Both the position numbers and the translations under genes were made by a program. 64,000 nt of DNA from Effrenium voratum. Taxonomy: Eukaryota > Sar > Dinophyceae > Suessiales > Symbiodiniaceae. Location of the stretch: positions 12,501 to 76,500 of the forward strand of contig CAUJNA010002879.1 in assembly GCA_963377175.1 (NCBI GenBank), given 5' to 3'. Under the pieces are notes generated by a model. The model saw only the letters and a list, made by a program, of their open reading frames with translations. It was not told where the DNA came from and searched no databases. Positions 1-11,062 of this stretch are shown one piece after another; positions within the stretch are counted from its first letter, which is position 1; the number at the start of each line of letters is the position of its first letter.

Positions 1-699
1 CAGCTAATTGCCCACAAAGGATACCTATGGTGGCGTTTAGACGGCAGGTGCAGCGTCTACTGAGCCCGCCGCCTCGCTTGCTGCTGGTCGTGGGTTCGAT
101 GTTGCCAGCGCCAGATCTGGCGGCGACCACCATTTGCGCCTTGGTTGGTTCCTTGGTCATTTCCCCCAGTAGTGCCCTTCTCTGGGAGGGTTCCCCAACG
201 AAAATAGACTGTTCTAGGGGTACCTTCCATTTCCATTCTTTCCAGGTATCCGAATCTTTTCAGGAAACGGCCAAAACCCAGGTTGGAAACAGATCCGGTG
301 ATTGAAAAGAACGATGGTGGAGAAGAATGGCAAAGGAGTCAACCCCATTCGAGTTCTGGTTTCAGCCACGGCATCTTAGGTGCGAAGGGATTTGATACCG
401 AATCCTTCTCAAACTGGTGGACCCCCAAAGTGGGTCATTTGGGGAAACCAAAAGGACACCAAATGTGGCAACCATCAGTCATAGGTGTCGTTTTTGGTTG
501 ATTTGGTTGCAAAAATATAAGGACGATTTTCCCAAAAAGGCTACCTATGTCCACAGTATGATATGACTGTTGTTTCCTCAAGTGAAGGATCCCCAAAAAA
601 CCACCTATGACTTATCGCCAACAAATGTCCAGCACGAATGGGCTTAGCCTAAAGGACATCCTAAAATGGTGCAACCACAAAAACACACACACACCCATA
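1..699. other. Repeat-derived intergenic DNA
   Basis: No credible gene was seen. Bases about 165-225 are a partial copy of the GGTCCCCCAGTAG family (CCCCAGTAGTGCCC followed by AAAATAGAC). Around 480-560 a weak inverted pair, CATAGGTGTCG and CTACCTATG, resembles the hairpin element at 2037-2156. A short CA-rich run lies at 680-692. Confidence 0.5.
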
Positions 700-844
700 C
701 CCCCTACTCCAAATACCCACGTTTTTTAGGGTATTTTTGGAGAAAACAAAACACATGGTTTTCTATGGTAAATACCGATCCCTTTTTTAGTAGAGGGTCG
801 ACATGATACCCTAAAACAGGCCGGGTATTTGGAGGTTGCGGGGG
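700..844 (+). repeat. MITE-like element, family A (CCCCCTACTCCAAATACCC ends)
   Basis: A 145-bp element opens with CCCCTACTCCAAATACCC and closes with an imperfect inverted copy of it. The conserved core reads GTAAATACCGATCCC, then TTTAGTAGAGGGTCGACATGATACCC. It has no coding capacity. Other copies lie at 2528, 3051, 11156, 14655, 14880, 42377, 43038, 44910, 47576, 50301 and 53585. Terminal inverted repeats, small size and high copy number fit a non-autonomous DNA transposon. Confidence 0.75.
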
Positions 845-2036
845 TAGACTTTGCAGAATGGCGCTATAGTGTTGCCGTGTATAGTGTTGCTACAGCATGG
901 GGTTAGCCCAAAGGACATCCTAACATGGTAGTTAACAACAAAAACACGCCCAAATGGCTTTGTGTCAAAACCAATGGTACCATTTTGGGGTAGGTGCACC
1001 ACCCATTTTCGAACCCATTTTAGTGGTTGGATTGGGGGGTACGACTTGGATTTTGACCCATGGCCATATGTTCAACCCTTCCGACGCCCAGCCTCAAAGC
1101 CCCCGAGTCCTCACGAAGAGCGCGGCGGCAGCCGCGGCCTTGCGTGACCGCGGCTTCGCGGCGGAGCTGCGGGCAGAGGCTGGGGGCACGGCGCCCGGGG
1201 CCGGGCCCTTTCGGTTTGGGGCGTCCCTTATTGGACAAACGAACAAGCAGGGATCTGGGGTAGACTTAGCATGCATTTTGCATTTTACCAGTGACTCCAT
1301 GTGAAGCAAACAATAAAATATACATTCTCTAACTGGGCCTAACTCCAATCATGGGATGTGCGGAAGCAGGGATGGCATATTTTTCGGATCATATTTCGAC
1401 ATGGTTTCCTTTACAGGGAATCGTCGGACATCCCCGCTTCCCCTGTATCCCCGCGAATTTGTTTTCCCAACAAAAGCAAGGTACCCGAAAAGGGTGCGAA
1501 TGAAGCCCCTCGTTTTTGGAGACTGGGGTGTTTGGGGTGATAGTTGGGCAAAAGTGTTGGAACCAATCACGAGAGTTAGATAGTGGGTTACTACAAATCC
1601 TTTTATTGCTTGCCAGCTCCCAGGCTATCTAAGCAGACCCTTGGCTCCTTTGAAGGAAAGCCAACAAGAGGTTGAAACAACTTTGGTTTGAACATGACAC
1701 AGTCGAAAGGAGCTACGTGTCTGAAAGGGTGTGTCTGAAGTCCTTTTGATTTGGAGGCTGGGGGTTTGGGGTTATTTAGGTTGGGCAGACGTTGTTGAAA
1801 CAATCACTTGACACGGTCCGAGAGGTAGCTAAGTGGTTAATTTGTAACCGCAATTGGCCCCTCGCAAAAGTCATTTTGTCTCGAGTTAACCATGTAGCCA
1901 GCACGCAGGCTGAGCAGACCGTTGCCCCTTTTAAAGCGAGGCCAAGAGGTTGCTCAAGCAAGTTTGGCTTGAACACAGTCGACCCAGCCCTGCACTCTTA
2001 TATGGCCGCGTCCTTTGGGGGAAACTAATAGAAACC
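845..2036. other. Intergenic, one GC-rich exon-like islet
   Basis: No complete gene. Bases 1085-1215 are strikingly GC-rich and give a protein-like + strand reading with an alanine run followed by LRDRGFAAELRAEAGG, embedded in otherwise repeat-like sequence. Two related segments at about 1560-1700 and 1730-1990 share phrases such as TGGAACCAATCAC/GTTGAAACAATCAC and AAGCAAGTTTGGCTTGAACA. They look like diverged duplicates. Confidence 0.35.
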
Positions 2037-2156
2037 CATGAGCATAGGTGTCCCTGTTGGTTGTTTTGCTAGAAAAATAGATGGCCCTGGTTTACCTGGT
2101 GGTTTAATCATCTACCAGGGCCATCTATTTCCCCTAAAAGGACACCTATGCCCATG
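2037..2156. repeat. Hairpin MITE with perfect 16-bp inner stem
   Basis: The outer arms are CATAGGTGTCC near 2043-2053 and GGACACCTATG near 2140-2150. Inside, 2075-2090 (AAATAGATGGCCCTGG) pairs perfectly with 2115-2130 across a 24-nt loop. A related GGCCATCTATTT segment occurs near 6525. The structure is typical of a folded-back non-autonomous DNA element. No coding capacity. Confidence 0.7.
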
Positions 2157-2527
2157 AGAGACCGACCCACAGATTTTCATTCAAAGGGTTCGACACTGAA
2201 CAACCTAAGCCCCAAAGCGGCGCCCTCTTTCCAGGGGTCATGTGGGAAGCATTTTACATCCTCCTCGCCCAGATCCTGAAGCATGGAATTTGGGGCACCT
2301 GGGTGCCCCGGAATTTGGTACGTCTACGGAAAGGCTACAAGTGTGCCTCACAGGCAAAGAACGACTTGAAACATGGGGGTGGGTCAAAATTAAACCACCA
2401 GGGGGCCTTTTTGGTTCCCATTGTTGACCCACACCCACATGGGGGTGCTTGTTTTCACGGGTATCCTTTTAGCCCAACCAGCGCGTGACGCGCCTTGCAC
2501 TTCCAAAAGCGACCCAGAAAGTGTTTT

Positions 2528-2663
2528 CCCCCTACTCCAAATACCCGGCTTTTTTTTAATGTTATGATGTCGACCCTCTACTAAAAAGCGGGATCGGTAT
2601 TTACCATAAAAACCAGGTTGTTCCAAACATACCACCTGAAAAAAGTTGGTATTTGGAGTAGGG
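2528..2663 (-). repeat. MITE-like element, family A
   Basis: Opposite orientation to the copy at 700: the GTCGACCCTCTACTAAAAA core precedes the GGTATTTACC segment. It starts CCCCCTACTCCAAATACCC and ends GGTATTTGGAGTAGGG, so both termini are well kept. Confidence 0.75.
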
Positions 2664-2874
2664 CATTAGATCAACAAGGCTATCCACCTTGGTTGGAATT
2701 CATCTAGCCGATTCGGTGCCGCCGGTTGACAGTGGCTGCGTTTGTGTTCTTTTTCAGTCCTGATGGCTTGCCTTTCCAACTCGAGTGGCTCGAGCTGCTT
2801 AGTGGCCAGGATACTGTGCCTTTCTTTTTCCCAAGGGGCTCCATGTGTTGAAGTAGGCAGACCCCCCAAAACTT

Positions 2875-2980
2875 GGCTCCCAGCCATCCGGTCCCTCAGC
2901 CTTTTAGCCTAGTGTTTAGTGGTAGTTTCGATTTGACCCACTAAAAGTTAAACTTTTAACGGGGGGATCTGCAACCAGTC
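2875..2980 (+). repeat. Short repeat family F (GGCTCCCAGCCATCC...)
   Basis: A family of about 110 bp begins GGCTCCCAGCCATCC, contains TTTAGTG then CCCACTAAAAGTT as an internal inverted pair, and ends in GGGGGATC...CAGCCCAG. Other copies: 3751-3884, 8681-8799, 38010-38130, 40873-41053 (internally duplicated) and 59757-59869. No coding capacity. Confidence 0.6.
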
Positions 2981-3050
2981 CAGGAAAAAGATGTGGTTTT
3001 CCTGTTGGCTTCCTGTCCAACCAACCTGAAAAGGGTACCTCCAAAGCATA

Positions 3051-3185
3051 CCCCCTACTGAAAAATACCCACTTTTTCTAGGGAATCTATTGAAAAACCT
3101 GGGCTTCCATGGTAAATACCGATCCCTTTTTTAGTAGAGGGTCGACATGATACCCTCAAAAGAATGGTGTTGGGTGGTTACGGGG
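3051..3185 (+). repeat. MITE-like element, family A
   Basis: Starts CCCCCTACTGAAAAATACCC, keeps the TTTAGTAGAGGGTCGACATGATACCC core, and ends GGTTACGGGG. The right terminus is diverged from the usual GGAGTAGGGGG. Confidence 0.65.
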
Positions 3186-3353
3186 TACACTTCCATGGCC
3201 TCAGATGGCCTCACACATGGCTTCCACCCCGCGTAGGTCTTGCAACGTGGCGCCCACGCGGTGGACGCCGTCTATCTTCAGGGAGGCAGGGGTGCGGCGG
3301 GGCGGCGGTGCGGCGGGGCGGCGCCCCCTAGGCGAGGCGTCTGGATCCCTCCT

Positions 3354-3467
3354 ATTGCTCAAGAATATTTTCGATTTTCCCTTGTTGGTTTTGAAAGGAA
3401 TTCATCACTGCTGGAAAAAGTTCTTGTTTTTTTAATTATTTTTTTCCTGGGGCCTTAACCAAATGGA
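3354..3467 (+). repeat. MITE-like element, family D (CCATTTGCTTAAG ends), diverged
   Basis: Contains the family-D core CCCTTGTTGGTTTT, AAGGAATTCATCACTGCTGGAAA and the closing segment CCTGGGGCCTTAACCAAATGG. The left end is shortened to TTGCTCAAG. It follows a GC-rich segment (3230-3350). Confidence 0.55.
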
Positions 3468-3750
3468 AGGATCCCAGATGTGGTGTTGTTTTTTCGTGAA
3501 GGATGCCCACTGAAAAAGGTTGTTCGTATTGAACGACCAGGAGTGCAATAATCCTGGTTTAGAAGGCAAGCTCTTTTTTCGCGTTCGCTGAACCAAAGTG
3601 AAACACGTACCCTCAAGCACTGCCACACCAGCTTCTCGAGATACTGCTTGGCAACACTGATCAAAGACCATGAACTCGCTTGGGGTGATGTTTCAAGATA
3701 CCAGATTCCAGAAATCCCCTCCCTCGCCCTAAAAAATGTTTCTTTTAGCT

Positions 3751-3884
3751 TGGTGGTTCCCAGCCATCCGGTTCCTTAGCTTTTTAGCCTTTTAGCTTTT
3801 TAGTGGTGGGTTGAATGGAATTTCCATTCAACCCACTAAAAGTTAGTCACTTTTCGCGGGGGATCAGAAAACGGGCAGCCCAGT
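3751..3884 (+). repeat. Short repeat family F
   Basis: GGTTCCCAGCCATCCGG opens it, an internal inverted pair TTTAGTGGTGGGTTG / CAACCCACTAAA lies in the middle, and it ends TTTTCGCGGGGGATC...GGGCAGCCCAG. Same layout as the copy at 2875. Confidence 0.6.
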
Positions 3885-4640
3885 TAGGAAGGTGAGTATC
3901 GTAGCATGGTCAAGACTCTTAGTGCCGGCATGGCCATGGACTCCACAGATTTCCACAACGAGGATTCCCTTTAGGCCGGCTACCATGGGCGTGGAAGTGT
4001 AACATTGGGGTTTGTGTTGGGCGTTTGTCCACCAACCATGTTTTGATTAAAAGCTGAGTTGCATGTCCATGCATGAGCCCATACCCATGTTGGACCCCCC
4101 TACAGGCTGATTTCCCTGTAATCCGGCTCTTCATTGACAAAAAACACATGGGTTGTACCACTTTTGGAGAATGTTTAAGAGGAAACAAGCAGGAAACCAC
4201 CCATTTTGGGGGGGTGCCCCTGTTTCGAGACAAACCAATATATATATAGTTATATTGTACATATTTTGGCACGTATCCATGAGATGCTGCCGAACCACCT
4301 GATTGTGATTTCGGGGCCGCACTCCATCGGAGTTTTGACCATCGATGGTTGTCACATCGTTCAATGGGATGCACGGCACTATAGCGCCATTCTGTAAAGT
4401 CGATTTCTTACCACCCCCCCCCCCCCCGCGTTTTGCCCGGTTTGGGAGTAGCTTCGGTTTGATTCCGAAAATTGACTTAGACAGTCAGAGTTGCAATTGA
4501 AAACTGGGATGAAGCTGGGACAATCCCAGTAACTTGCTGCCGCCGCCCTCTTCATTCTTTGCATTTGGAGGCCATTTGGGTGTGTCTTTGCTTAGGGGCA
4601 CCCCCAAAAAATGGCTCTTCTCCTTTTGGCCTCCCCTGGA
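3885..4640. other. Intergenic, no gene recognised
   Basis: Reading frames on both strands are short and of unlike composition. A C-run lies at about 4415-4428. Near 4480-4560 there is a segment resembling the repeat seen at 13735-13830 and 52262-52390 (phrases ending TCCCAG, then GCCGCC and TTCATTC). Confidence 0.4.
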
Positions 4641-4836
4641 AAACCCACCAAAAAGGTGTTCCAACTCCAAAAAAGACGGGTTTCCCTTGGATGGAAACCC
4701 ACCAAAACGGTGTACCAACTCCAAAAAAGACGGGTTTCCCTTGGATGGAAACCCACCAAAACGGTGTACCAACTCCAAAAAAGACGGGTTTCCCCTCAGA
4801 ACCCCCACCAAGAACGGTGTACCCAACTCCGAGAAA
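4641..4836 (+). repeat. Minisatellite, 54-bp unit, 3+ copies
   Basis: Units start at 4641, 4695 and 4749, each opening AAACCCACCA and containing CCAACTCCAAAAAAGACGGG. The second and third are nearly identical and a degenerate fourth runs to about 4836. 54 is a multiple of three, so long spurious open frames on both strands arise from it. They have no domain resemblance and were not called as genes. Confidence 0.85.
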
Positions 4837-5650
4837 AAAAAGAGAAAAAAACGGGAAAAAAAGAAAAAAAAGAAACCGAAAAAAAAAAAAACGAGCCGCC
4901 CCTCGCCACTTGTCGCCCAGGTGGGGAGGCGGCCTTTGAGGACTTGAAGAAGCTCGAGGAGTTGCAGCTGCTTTGCCCAGGACGGATGCGGCGGAGCCGT
5001 CCATAGCGGGGCCCCAGGCGTTCGGTGTAAAAAAATTTGAGGGTCTCTGAGTTGTGGGCTGACCAAGGCTTGCAGTTGTAGATCCGCAAGCTCCCCCGTG
5101 TTTTTCTTGTTTTTTCTTGTTTCGGGTCTTCTCAGATTTCTGGACTGACCAAAGCTTGCTGAAGCCCCAACGATTTTTTATCGTCCATCATCGATCTCCA
5201 AGATCTCAGCGGGTGGTTTGGAGTATCGATCTGTTCCCCTGTCTTAAAGGAGATCACTTCCACGACTGGAGTGGCTGAGTTGTCTCAGAGTTGTGGAGTA
5301 TCGATCTTGCTAAGCAGAGTATCGATCTTGTCTCAGAGAGTGGTGGCTGAGTATCGATCTTTTCCCCCGGGTTGTCTCAGAGTTGTGGAGTGACCGCTGG
5401 CTGAGCTTGCTAAGCTGAAAAGTGGCTGAAATGACTATAGTTTTCCGTTTTGTTGAAGGGAACCAGTTCACTGGAAAAAGATGCACTTTGGACCATGAAC
5501 ACTACATCTTTCCAGCCCAATTTGAAACGGTTCTTTGCTTGGGGGTGTCAAGGCAGGAAACATACCCCCATGGCACCAGGGGGTCCCTGGGATTTTGCCA
5601 AGACCAGGTGCCCTCCAGGTGCCTCTAGTGGGAGGGAGGGTACGCTTTGA
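4837..5650. other. A-rich run, exon-like islet and GTATCGATCT repeats
   Basis: An A-rich tract (4837-4890) is followed by a GC-rich islet (4905-5005). The islet's + strand frame reads EAAFEDLKKLEELQLLCPG, amphipathic and protein-like, with an AG immediately before it. From 5185 to 5365 the motif TATCGATCT recurs four times among CTCAGAGTTGTGGAGT phrases. The islet could be an exon or a captured fragment; no gene model could be built. Confidence 0.35.
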
Positions 5651-5764
5651 CTAGGGCCCCCCCCCGTACCTTTCTCTCCCCTTTTTGGTTGGGAGGGTTC
5701 CGCTACTAAAAGAGACTACAGAAGATTGGGTACCCTTGTTCTAGCCTCTCTACTGGAGGACCTA
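5651..5764 (+). repeat. MITE-like element, family B (GGTCC/GGACC ends)
   Basis: Family B is 70-120 bp long, begins CTAGGTCCCCCAGTAG and ends CTACTGGAGGACCTAG. The conserved middle is GGTTCCCCTACTAAAATAGACTACAG, then GGTACCC and TTCTAACCTCTCTACTGG. Here the left end is altered to CTAGGGCCC. If the outer TA is the target duplication, the inverted repeat proper is GGTCCCCCAGTAG. Confidence 0.65.
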
Positions 5765-7058
5765 GTTGACCATGCAAAGATGGTTTTGCCTTTCTTTCTC
5801 TTTTTGGGGGGAAGAGGGGCGAGGGGGAATGTTCTGGTGGATAGAAGATCCTATGTCTTTGCTTTCAAAGCAGGGGGATCTGTTTTGTAGGATGTTTTGC
5901 ATGAATCAACCAACATCAACCTCATCAACCGACAACCTCAACCGACAAACAAAGAGTATCTTTCTTTCGAAATGACAGTTCACAATCTGATCTTGTTTTT
6001 GTTATTTGCGTGTACCCATGCGTAAATTCAACGGGGGTGAACAATTTTGAGGCACGCCCATTCTTGTTAAACTCAGATGGCGTTTGTTGTGTTGTTCTTG
6101 CCCCCCCCCCCCCTGCACTCAGCCTGGTAGCAAACCCTGTGTTAAACGTCCGCACGCCCAGCCGAACGCATCACAGAGGGCATTGTTGGCAGCAAGGTAT
6201 AGCAGGGTGTTGCAATTTGAAGCCATAGGAACAAATCAAGAAGGCTTCTTCATCAGGCATGTTACAAGACCCAGGCACGTAGTTGATTGCCCGTATGCTC
6301 AGTGTTGTTTGACCGTGGCGAGCTCTTGTCAACATCCTGCGTGACTCGCATGCCCCAAAGCGAGCCCCGTGAGCACGTGTTGCAGTCGATCCCACAAAGC
6401 AGTTTCCTAGAATTGCGGGCATTGTCTTTTCCCATCATAGGCGCGCTGTTTGTTGGTGGTAGAAAGAATTAGATGGGTTTCACTGGATTAGATTGGTTAT
6501 TTATTCCATCTATTCCATCTACCGGGGCCATCTATTTTTCCGAAAGGTCACCAGTGTTGCCCTTGATGATGCGTGTTGGCTGGCAAAATCAAGGACGCGT
6601 GATGACCCATTCGGCTTGACTCGAGGGTCCTTTCTTGGAAATGCTGTGCAGAGGCACATGTTGGATTTGCCCCCTTGACCTAAGTGAGCTGCTTTGTCGT
6701 GTCTTTCTTTGGGGGACACCCCAGCATACCGTGTTGGTTTCGGAGCTCTATTGGTTTGTTGCGCACCTCAATTTCCGCTTGTGGACAAATGTGTATGTGA
6801 CACAGTGAATGCTTGGAGTCATGTTGAATTACCTCCAACTACTCCACAGGGTGGGACTTTGTGCAAGGAGTTGCTCTGGGTATCTCGTATTGGATGATGT
6901 TTCAAAGCCAACAGCTAGCTGACTATAATTTGAGGAATCTCCGTGGATTTATGTTGCGTTTGTTTCTTTTTGTTTGGTCTCAGGGATCCTTCAATTATCC
7001 TCTTGAAAAAGGTGGTGAAGCAAACCTTAGGGGTCACCTCAACATGATTCTTCCATTA
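5765..7058. other. Intergenic, no gene recognised
   Basis: No frame resembles a known protein and composition is uneven. A C-run lies at 6101-6113. Bases 6520-6545 carry a GGGGCCATCTATTTTTCC segment related to the hairpin element at 2037. The remainder is unexplained. Confidence 0.35.
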
Positions 7059-7164
7059 CCATTTGCTTAAACATATGTGTTCTATTATTATTTTCCCCTG
7101 TTGGTTTTAATGACGTCGACTACTGGAAATATTTTCATGTTTGTCCAGGGGCTTGAGCAAATGG
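7059..7164 (+). repeat. MITE-like element, family D
   Basis: Starts CCATTTGCTTAA and ends GGGGCTTGAGCAAATGG, an inverted pair. The core is CCCCTGTTGGTTTTAA then CTACTGGAAATAT. Length is about 106 bp. Confidence 0.75.
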
Positions 7165-7929
7165 AAGGATTGATTCTCCTTTCGGGGCGATGATTTTCGG
7201 TGACACAAAAAAAGGCATCGCGTATTTTAGTTTGAGAGGTGGCTTGACTCATGCTATGCATGCGGACGCATCGCGCCTTTTGTTTGAGGGGTGGTTGACG
7301 CATCCTAAGCTGCACGCTTGGGCAAGATTTGTTGGTTTTTTCATCCACCAGACCCTGGCCCCTTTTGAAGGACAGTGGTTTAAGCATGCGGTCAACAAGG
7401 GGCTGGCCCGACCCAAAAGACCAGCCTTGTAGCAAGTGCGGTAGTAGGGGATGCAATTTTGCAGGGGCCAAGTAGCTGGACCCCCAAAAGACCCCTTTTT
7501 TCTATTTCTTTTTGGGTGAAAGGCAACAAAAAGGGAACTTTGGGGGGTCCAGGTAGCTGGATGTCCGTTCGGTTTTTTTTTCCAGGGGTGGGGCAAGGGT
7601 GTTGCAGAATTGAGCCAAACCAATGGGCCAATGGGTCTGTCTCCTTAAATGGGTTTGTCCGTTTGTTCGTTGTGATTCCATGGTGCATCCCAAAGATACA
7701 GTGGATGGAAACACGAAATCCTCTTAGGCACCACTTTGAAACCATGGTTGAAGCCATTGCTCGTTGGGAGGTGCAGGGGAATCAACATTCCAGGGTTTTT
7801 TAGGTGGTGCGAAATGGATTTCGCAACCACAGCACCTTCTCCCTCCAACAATGGCGGAAGCTGACGATACGAAGGTGCCGGAAGACTGGAACTCCTTTTG
7901 GGAAGCCTTCTATCCCCTCCCATGATCAC

Positions 7930-8462
7930 GGTTGTTGTTGGGAAACATTTTACATTTTTGCTTATGGTGGTTTAGTGATTGAAATCCATCTACTGAACTG
8001 CTAAAAATGATATATATATATATATATGTCTTTGCTCCCCTTCCAACGTCAACCAAGTGATTGGAGGAAGGGCACCCCCAAGAAAAAGCACCCAATTGTG
8101 TGTGTGTGTGTGTGTGTTTCTTTTAGAACACTTCCTCAAGATGGCGCAGCATTCCTTTTTCGGTTTCCTGTTTGGTTCCCTGTAACACCCACAGAAAAGG
8201 GGTGCCAGCTCCAAAAACGACACCCCGCATAGTAGCCAAGTTGCCGGGTTCCTGGCAGGCAAGGCCTTACGCGCCGTATCTCTAAAAACAGGCCACCGCC
8301 AATTGGGCGCCTTTTGTTGGGGGGGGGTGCCCTTCCTCCAATCACTTGGTTGACGTTGCAAGGGGGAGCAAAGCAAAAAATATATATCATGTTTAGGAGG
8401 TCAGTGGATGGATTTCAACCACTAAACCACAAAAAGCCAAAATGTAAACAATGTTTCCCAGC
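7930..8462. repeat. Foldback element (family E arms about 130 bp)
   Basis: The left arm (7930-8060) runs from GGTTGTTGTTGGGAAACATT through TTTAGTGATTGAAATCC to CTCCCCTTCCAACGTCAACC. The right arm (8340-8462) is the same sequence inverted. Between them a second inverted layer brackets a GT microsatellite (8099-8117) and a (TA)n tract lies at 8009-8028. Single-arm relatives lie at 11063-11155, 37213-37325 and 42172-42255. Whether this is one foldback element or two solo copies head to head cannot be settled here. Confidence 0.65.
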
Positions 8463-8541
8463 AAAAAGACATACCCAAAGTCTCACTGCTCGGGAATGAA
8501 AAACGGAATGAACCGTTTTGGGAATCTCCCTGAAAAGACAC

Positions 8542-8650
8542 CTAGGTCCCCGAGTAGTGCCCTTTTACCATTTTTGGGGGGGTTCCCCTACTAAAATAGA
8601 CTACAGAAAAAAGTTGGTACCCTTTTCTAGCCTCTCTACTGGAGGACCTC
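8542..8650 (+). repeat. MITE-like element, family B
   Basis: CTAGGTCCCCGAGTAGTGCCC at the left, CTCTCTACTGGAGGACCT at the right, and the middle motif GGTTCCCCTACTAAAATAGACTACAG intact. One of the better-preserved copies. Confidence 0.75.
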
Positions 8651-8680
8651 GGAAAAACTAACTCGGGAAGGGTTTTTGTT

Positions 8681-8799
8681 GGTGGCTCCCAGCCATCCCC
8701 TTAGCATTTTAGCCTTTTAGTGTTTAGTGGTAGTATCCGTATTTGACCCACTAAAAGTTTGTCGCTTTTCGCGGGGGATCCGAAAACGGGCAGCCCAGG
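8681..8799 (+). repeat. Short repeat family F
   Basis: Opens GGTGGCTCCCAGCCATCC and ends TTTTCGCGGGGGATCCG...GGGCAGCCCAG, lying 30 bp after a family-B copy. Confidence 0.6.
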
Positions 8800-10595
8800 T
8801 TTTCTCGTTGCTCCATTTCTCCATTCCCCGCAGAACTCTCGCACCAAGAACTCTCCACCTCTCCACTTCTCCAGAATTAGCTCCCTTTTTGTTTTCTTTT
8901 GCTTTTTCGGGGTCCCTTTGTTTTCCACAAACCAGGCAAAAAAACAAAAACAAAACAAAAATTCGGGGTCCCTTTGTTTTCCACTAACCAGGCAAACAAC
9001 ATATATTTTGTTGCTGGGGTCCGATTCTTCCAGCCTAGTCCAGGCTGCCGCGTGGTGGCGGACTGCGCGCTGCTGCCGGGCGCGCCGGGCCTCTTGTGGC
9101 GCATGCAGCGAAACCTGGCGCCGCGGCAAGGGACCCACCGGCCCTACGGTGGATGGAAACACGAAATCCTCTTAGGCACCACCGTTCAGAAACCCTATGT
9201 TGATTCCCCAACGTAAATACCAATGAACGTTCTGGTTTCAACCATGGTTTCAAAGTGGTGCGAAATGGATTTAGTATAGGAGTCCCCAGTTGCAACCAGT
9301 GGCTGGCGGTGTTTTTGTTCAACTTGTTTCTGGAGTTTGGGGTTCGTAAAGTCCACCAAGCCAAACAGGACGCCGATTCCTTTTGCCCCAAAGGCCACCG
9401 GTGGCATTCGAGAGTCCGTCCTTTTCTGTTGATCCATTGATCCAGGTCGCAAGCGGTGCAAGATACGGTCAAGGCCTGTTCCCGGGGTCGAAGCCACTAG
9501 GGCTATGAGTTTGTGTTTGTTTGAGTTGGTGCTCCTGTTTTGTGGGTTTGAGTCGGAAATCCATGCACCGGTGGGTTGAACGACTTTTTTGAGTTGGTAC
9601 CCCTGTTTCAAAGGAAAACCAACTGGCAACCCGAAGCCATTTTGGGGTTGGCCCCTAAAAACGACAAAGCCAAGAGGACAGCCATTTTGTGGGCCGGTCC
9701 CCCAGTTTGAGACACACCCAGATGTCCACCTTTTTGCTGGCATTTGCACATCACCTGTTTGGGATCCCCTAATCAGCTGAGGATCAGTGCCTTTTCCGCC
9801 CAGACTTCCAGTGCCCACATGTCGGATTTTCAGGTTCCGCTCGTCAGCTACCCACATTGCCTTGCTTCCATTTTGCCTCATCACAGATTGTCTAAGCTGG
9901 GTTGCACCTCCAAACCAAAGTTACCCCCAAAGAAAAAAGGATAGCATTTGTCTGCAGCAAAGTCTTGCCTCTTAAAAACACAACTGTTAAACTTTTTGGG
10001 TAACATGGGCTATATGTCTGTAAAAGATTAACTTCCCCCCAGGGCTTGGAGTTTTAAGGGGTAAGTGGAATTATTTTTGGCTGTCTATGCCATTTATTTT
10101 CTGGGGGGTAGTGGCTTACGGGAGTAGAAGTCATGGAGATGGGAACAGCAGCAGAAGTGGCAGAGTCTTCTCGGGAAGCAATTTTTAGTAACTAGACGGT
10201 TGGTTTGAAGAATTCTGGCAGTTTCCTTTATGTGAACGTAAGGTTCCACGTGGAGCTGGCAGGACATTGTTTTAAGCTCATGTGTCTTGTTTGATTCCTG
10301 AAAACACACAAGGGTGTGTAGTGGAACATGGCAACCTCACAGTGCTTCTCCGCAAGGACGGCAAATTTACAGGTGCTCTGTTTCTCGATTAAAAGAAAAA
10401 GCTGGATTTTTCAGTGAACAGTTCGAGGTTTTGTGTGGAGCTTGCGAGTTCAAAATAGAAGAACAAAATCGTATGAGAAGTGAACCTTAAAGGCCTTGTT
10501 TTTTGGGCATCACACCGGGCATCCATCGAACAGCTGCGACGGAGCCTGGTCTTGTGGCCAGTTGCTGGAGCGCTCATTGGGGAAGCTGTAGAAAG
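8800..10595. other. Intergenic, one exon-like islet
   Basis: Two near-identical phrases (GGGGTCCCTTTGTTTTCC) at about 8909 and 8964 recur near 38495, 53520 and 54670, so this is another dispersed repeat. A GC-rich islet at 9040-9140 reads in one + frame as CRVVADCALLPGAPGLLWRM and follows a CCAG. The rest shows no recognisable gene. Confidence 0.35.
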
Positions 10596-10721
10596 CCATT
10601 TGCTGAAATGTTTTTTTTTTTTTGTTTTTTTTTTACCCCGGTTGGTTTTAAGGGAATCTATCACTACTGGAAATAGTTTTTTGTTTTTTTGTTTTTTTTT
10701 CCAGGGGACTTAAGCAAATGG
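10596..10721 (+). repeat. MITE-like element, family D
   Basis: CCATTTGCTGAAATG at the left and CCAGGGGACTTAAGCAAATGG at the right. The core GGTTGGTTTTAAGGGAATCTATCACTACTGG is kept. T-runs flank the core. Confidence 0.75.
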
Positions 10722-11062
10722 AGGTAGAAAATCTGTAGTTCAGAACAAGAGCTCGTGTTATCAAAGCCTATTTTCCCAATCGACGGGAACCGCGTAGACT
10801 CGCAGAAACCCTGCAGAACAACCTAGAGAAAAGACGGTTTCAGATGGGAAAAGGGTTGGTGCTTTACCGATAAGGGCTTTTTAAAGCGCCATGAACACGT
10901 TTCAATGAGTTTCCCGGAGTGACGGCATGTTTTGGTCTAACACTTAATTCAGTGTCATTTGGACTCGGCACACTTGACATTCCCGCTAAAACCTCGGCTT
11001 TGTCTTGAGGCCAACTCTTGTGTTCTCTTTGGTACATTTCTTTTTCGCGAAAGCCAAAACAT

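Noticed and set aside
4641..4836. Possible CRISPR-like regular repeat
   Set aside because: Units abut without variable spacers and the genome is eukaryotic, so it is a minisatellite.
4485..5066. Several overlapping 130-190 codon frames on both strands
   Set aside because: All derive from the 54-bp minisatellite and adjacent A-rich tract; a period divisible by three keeps frames open.
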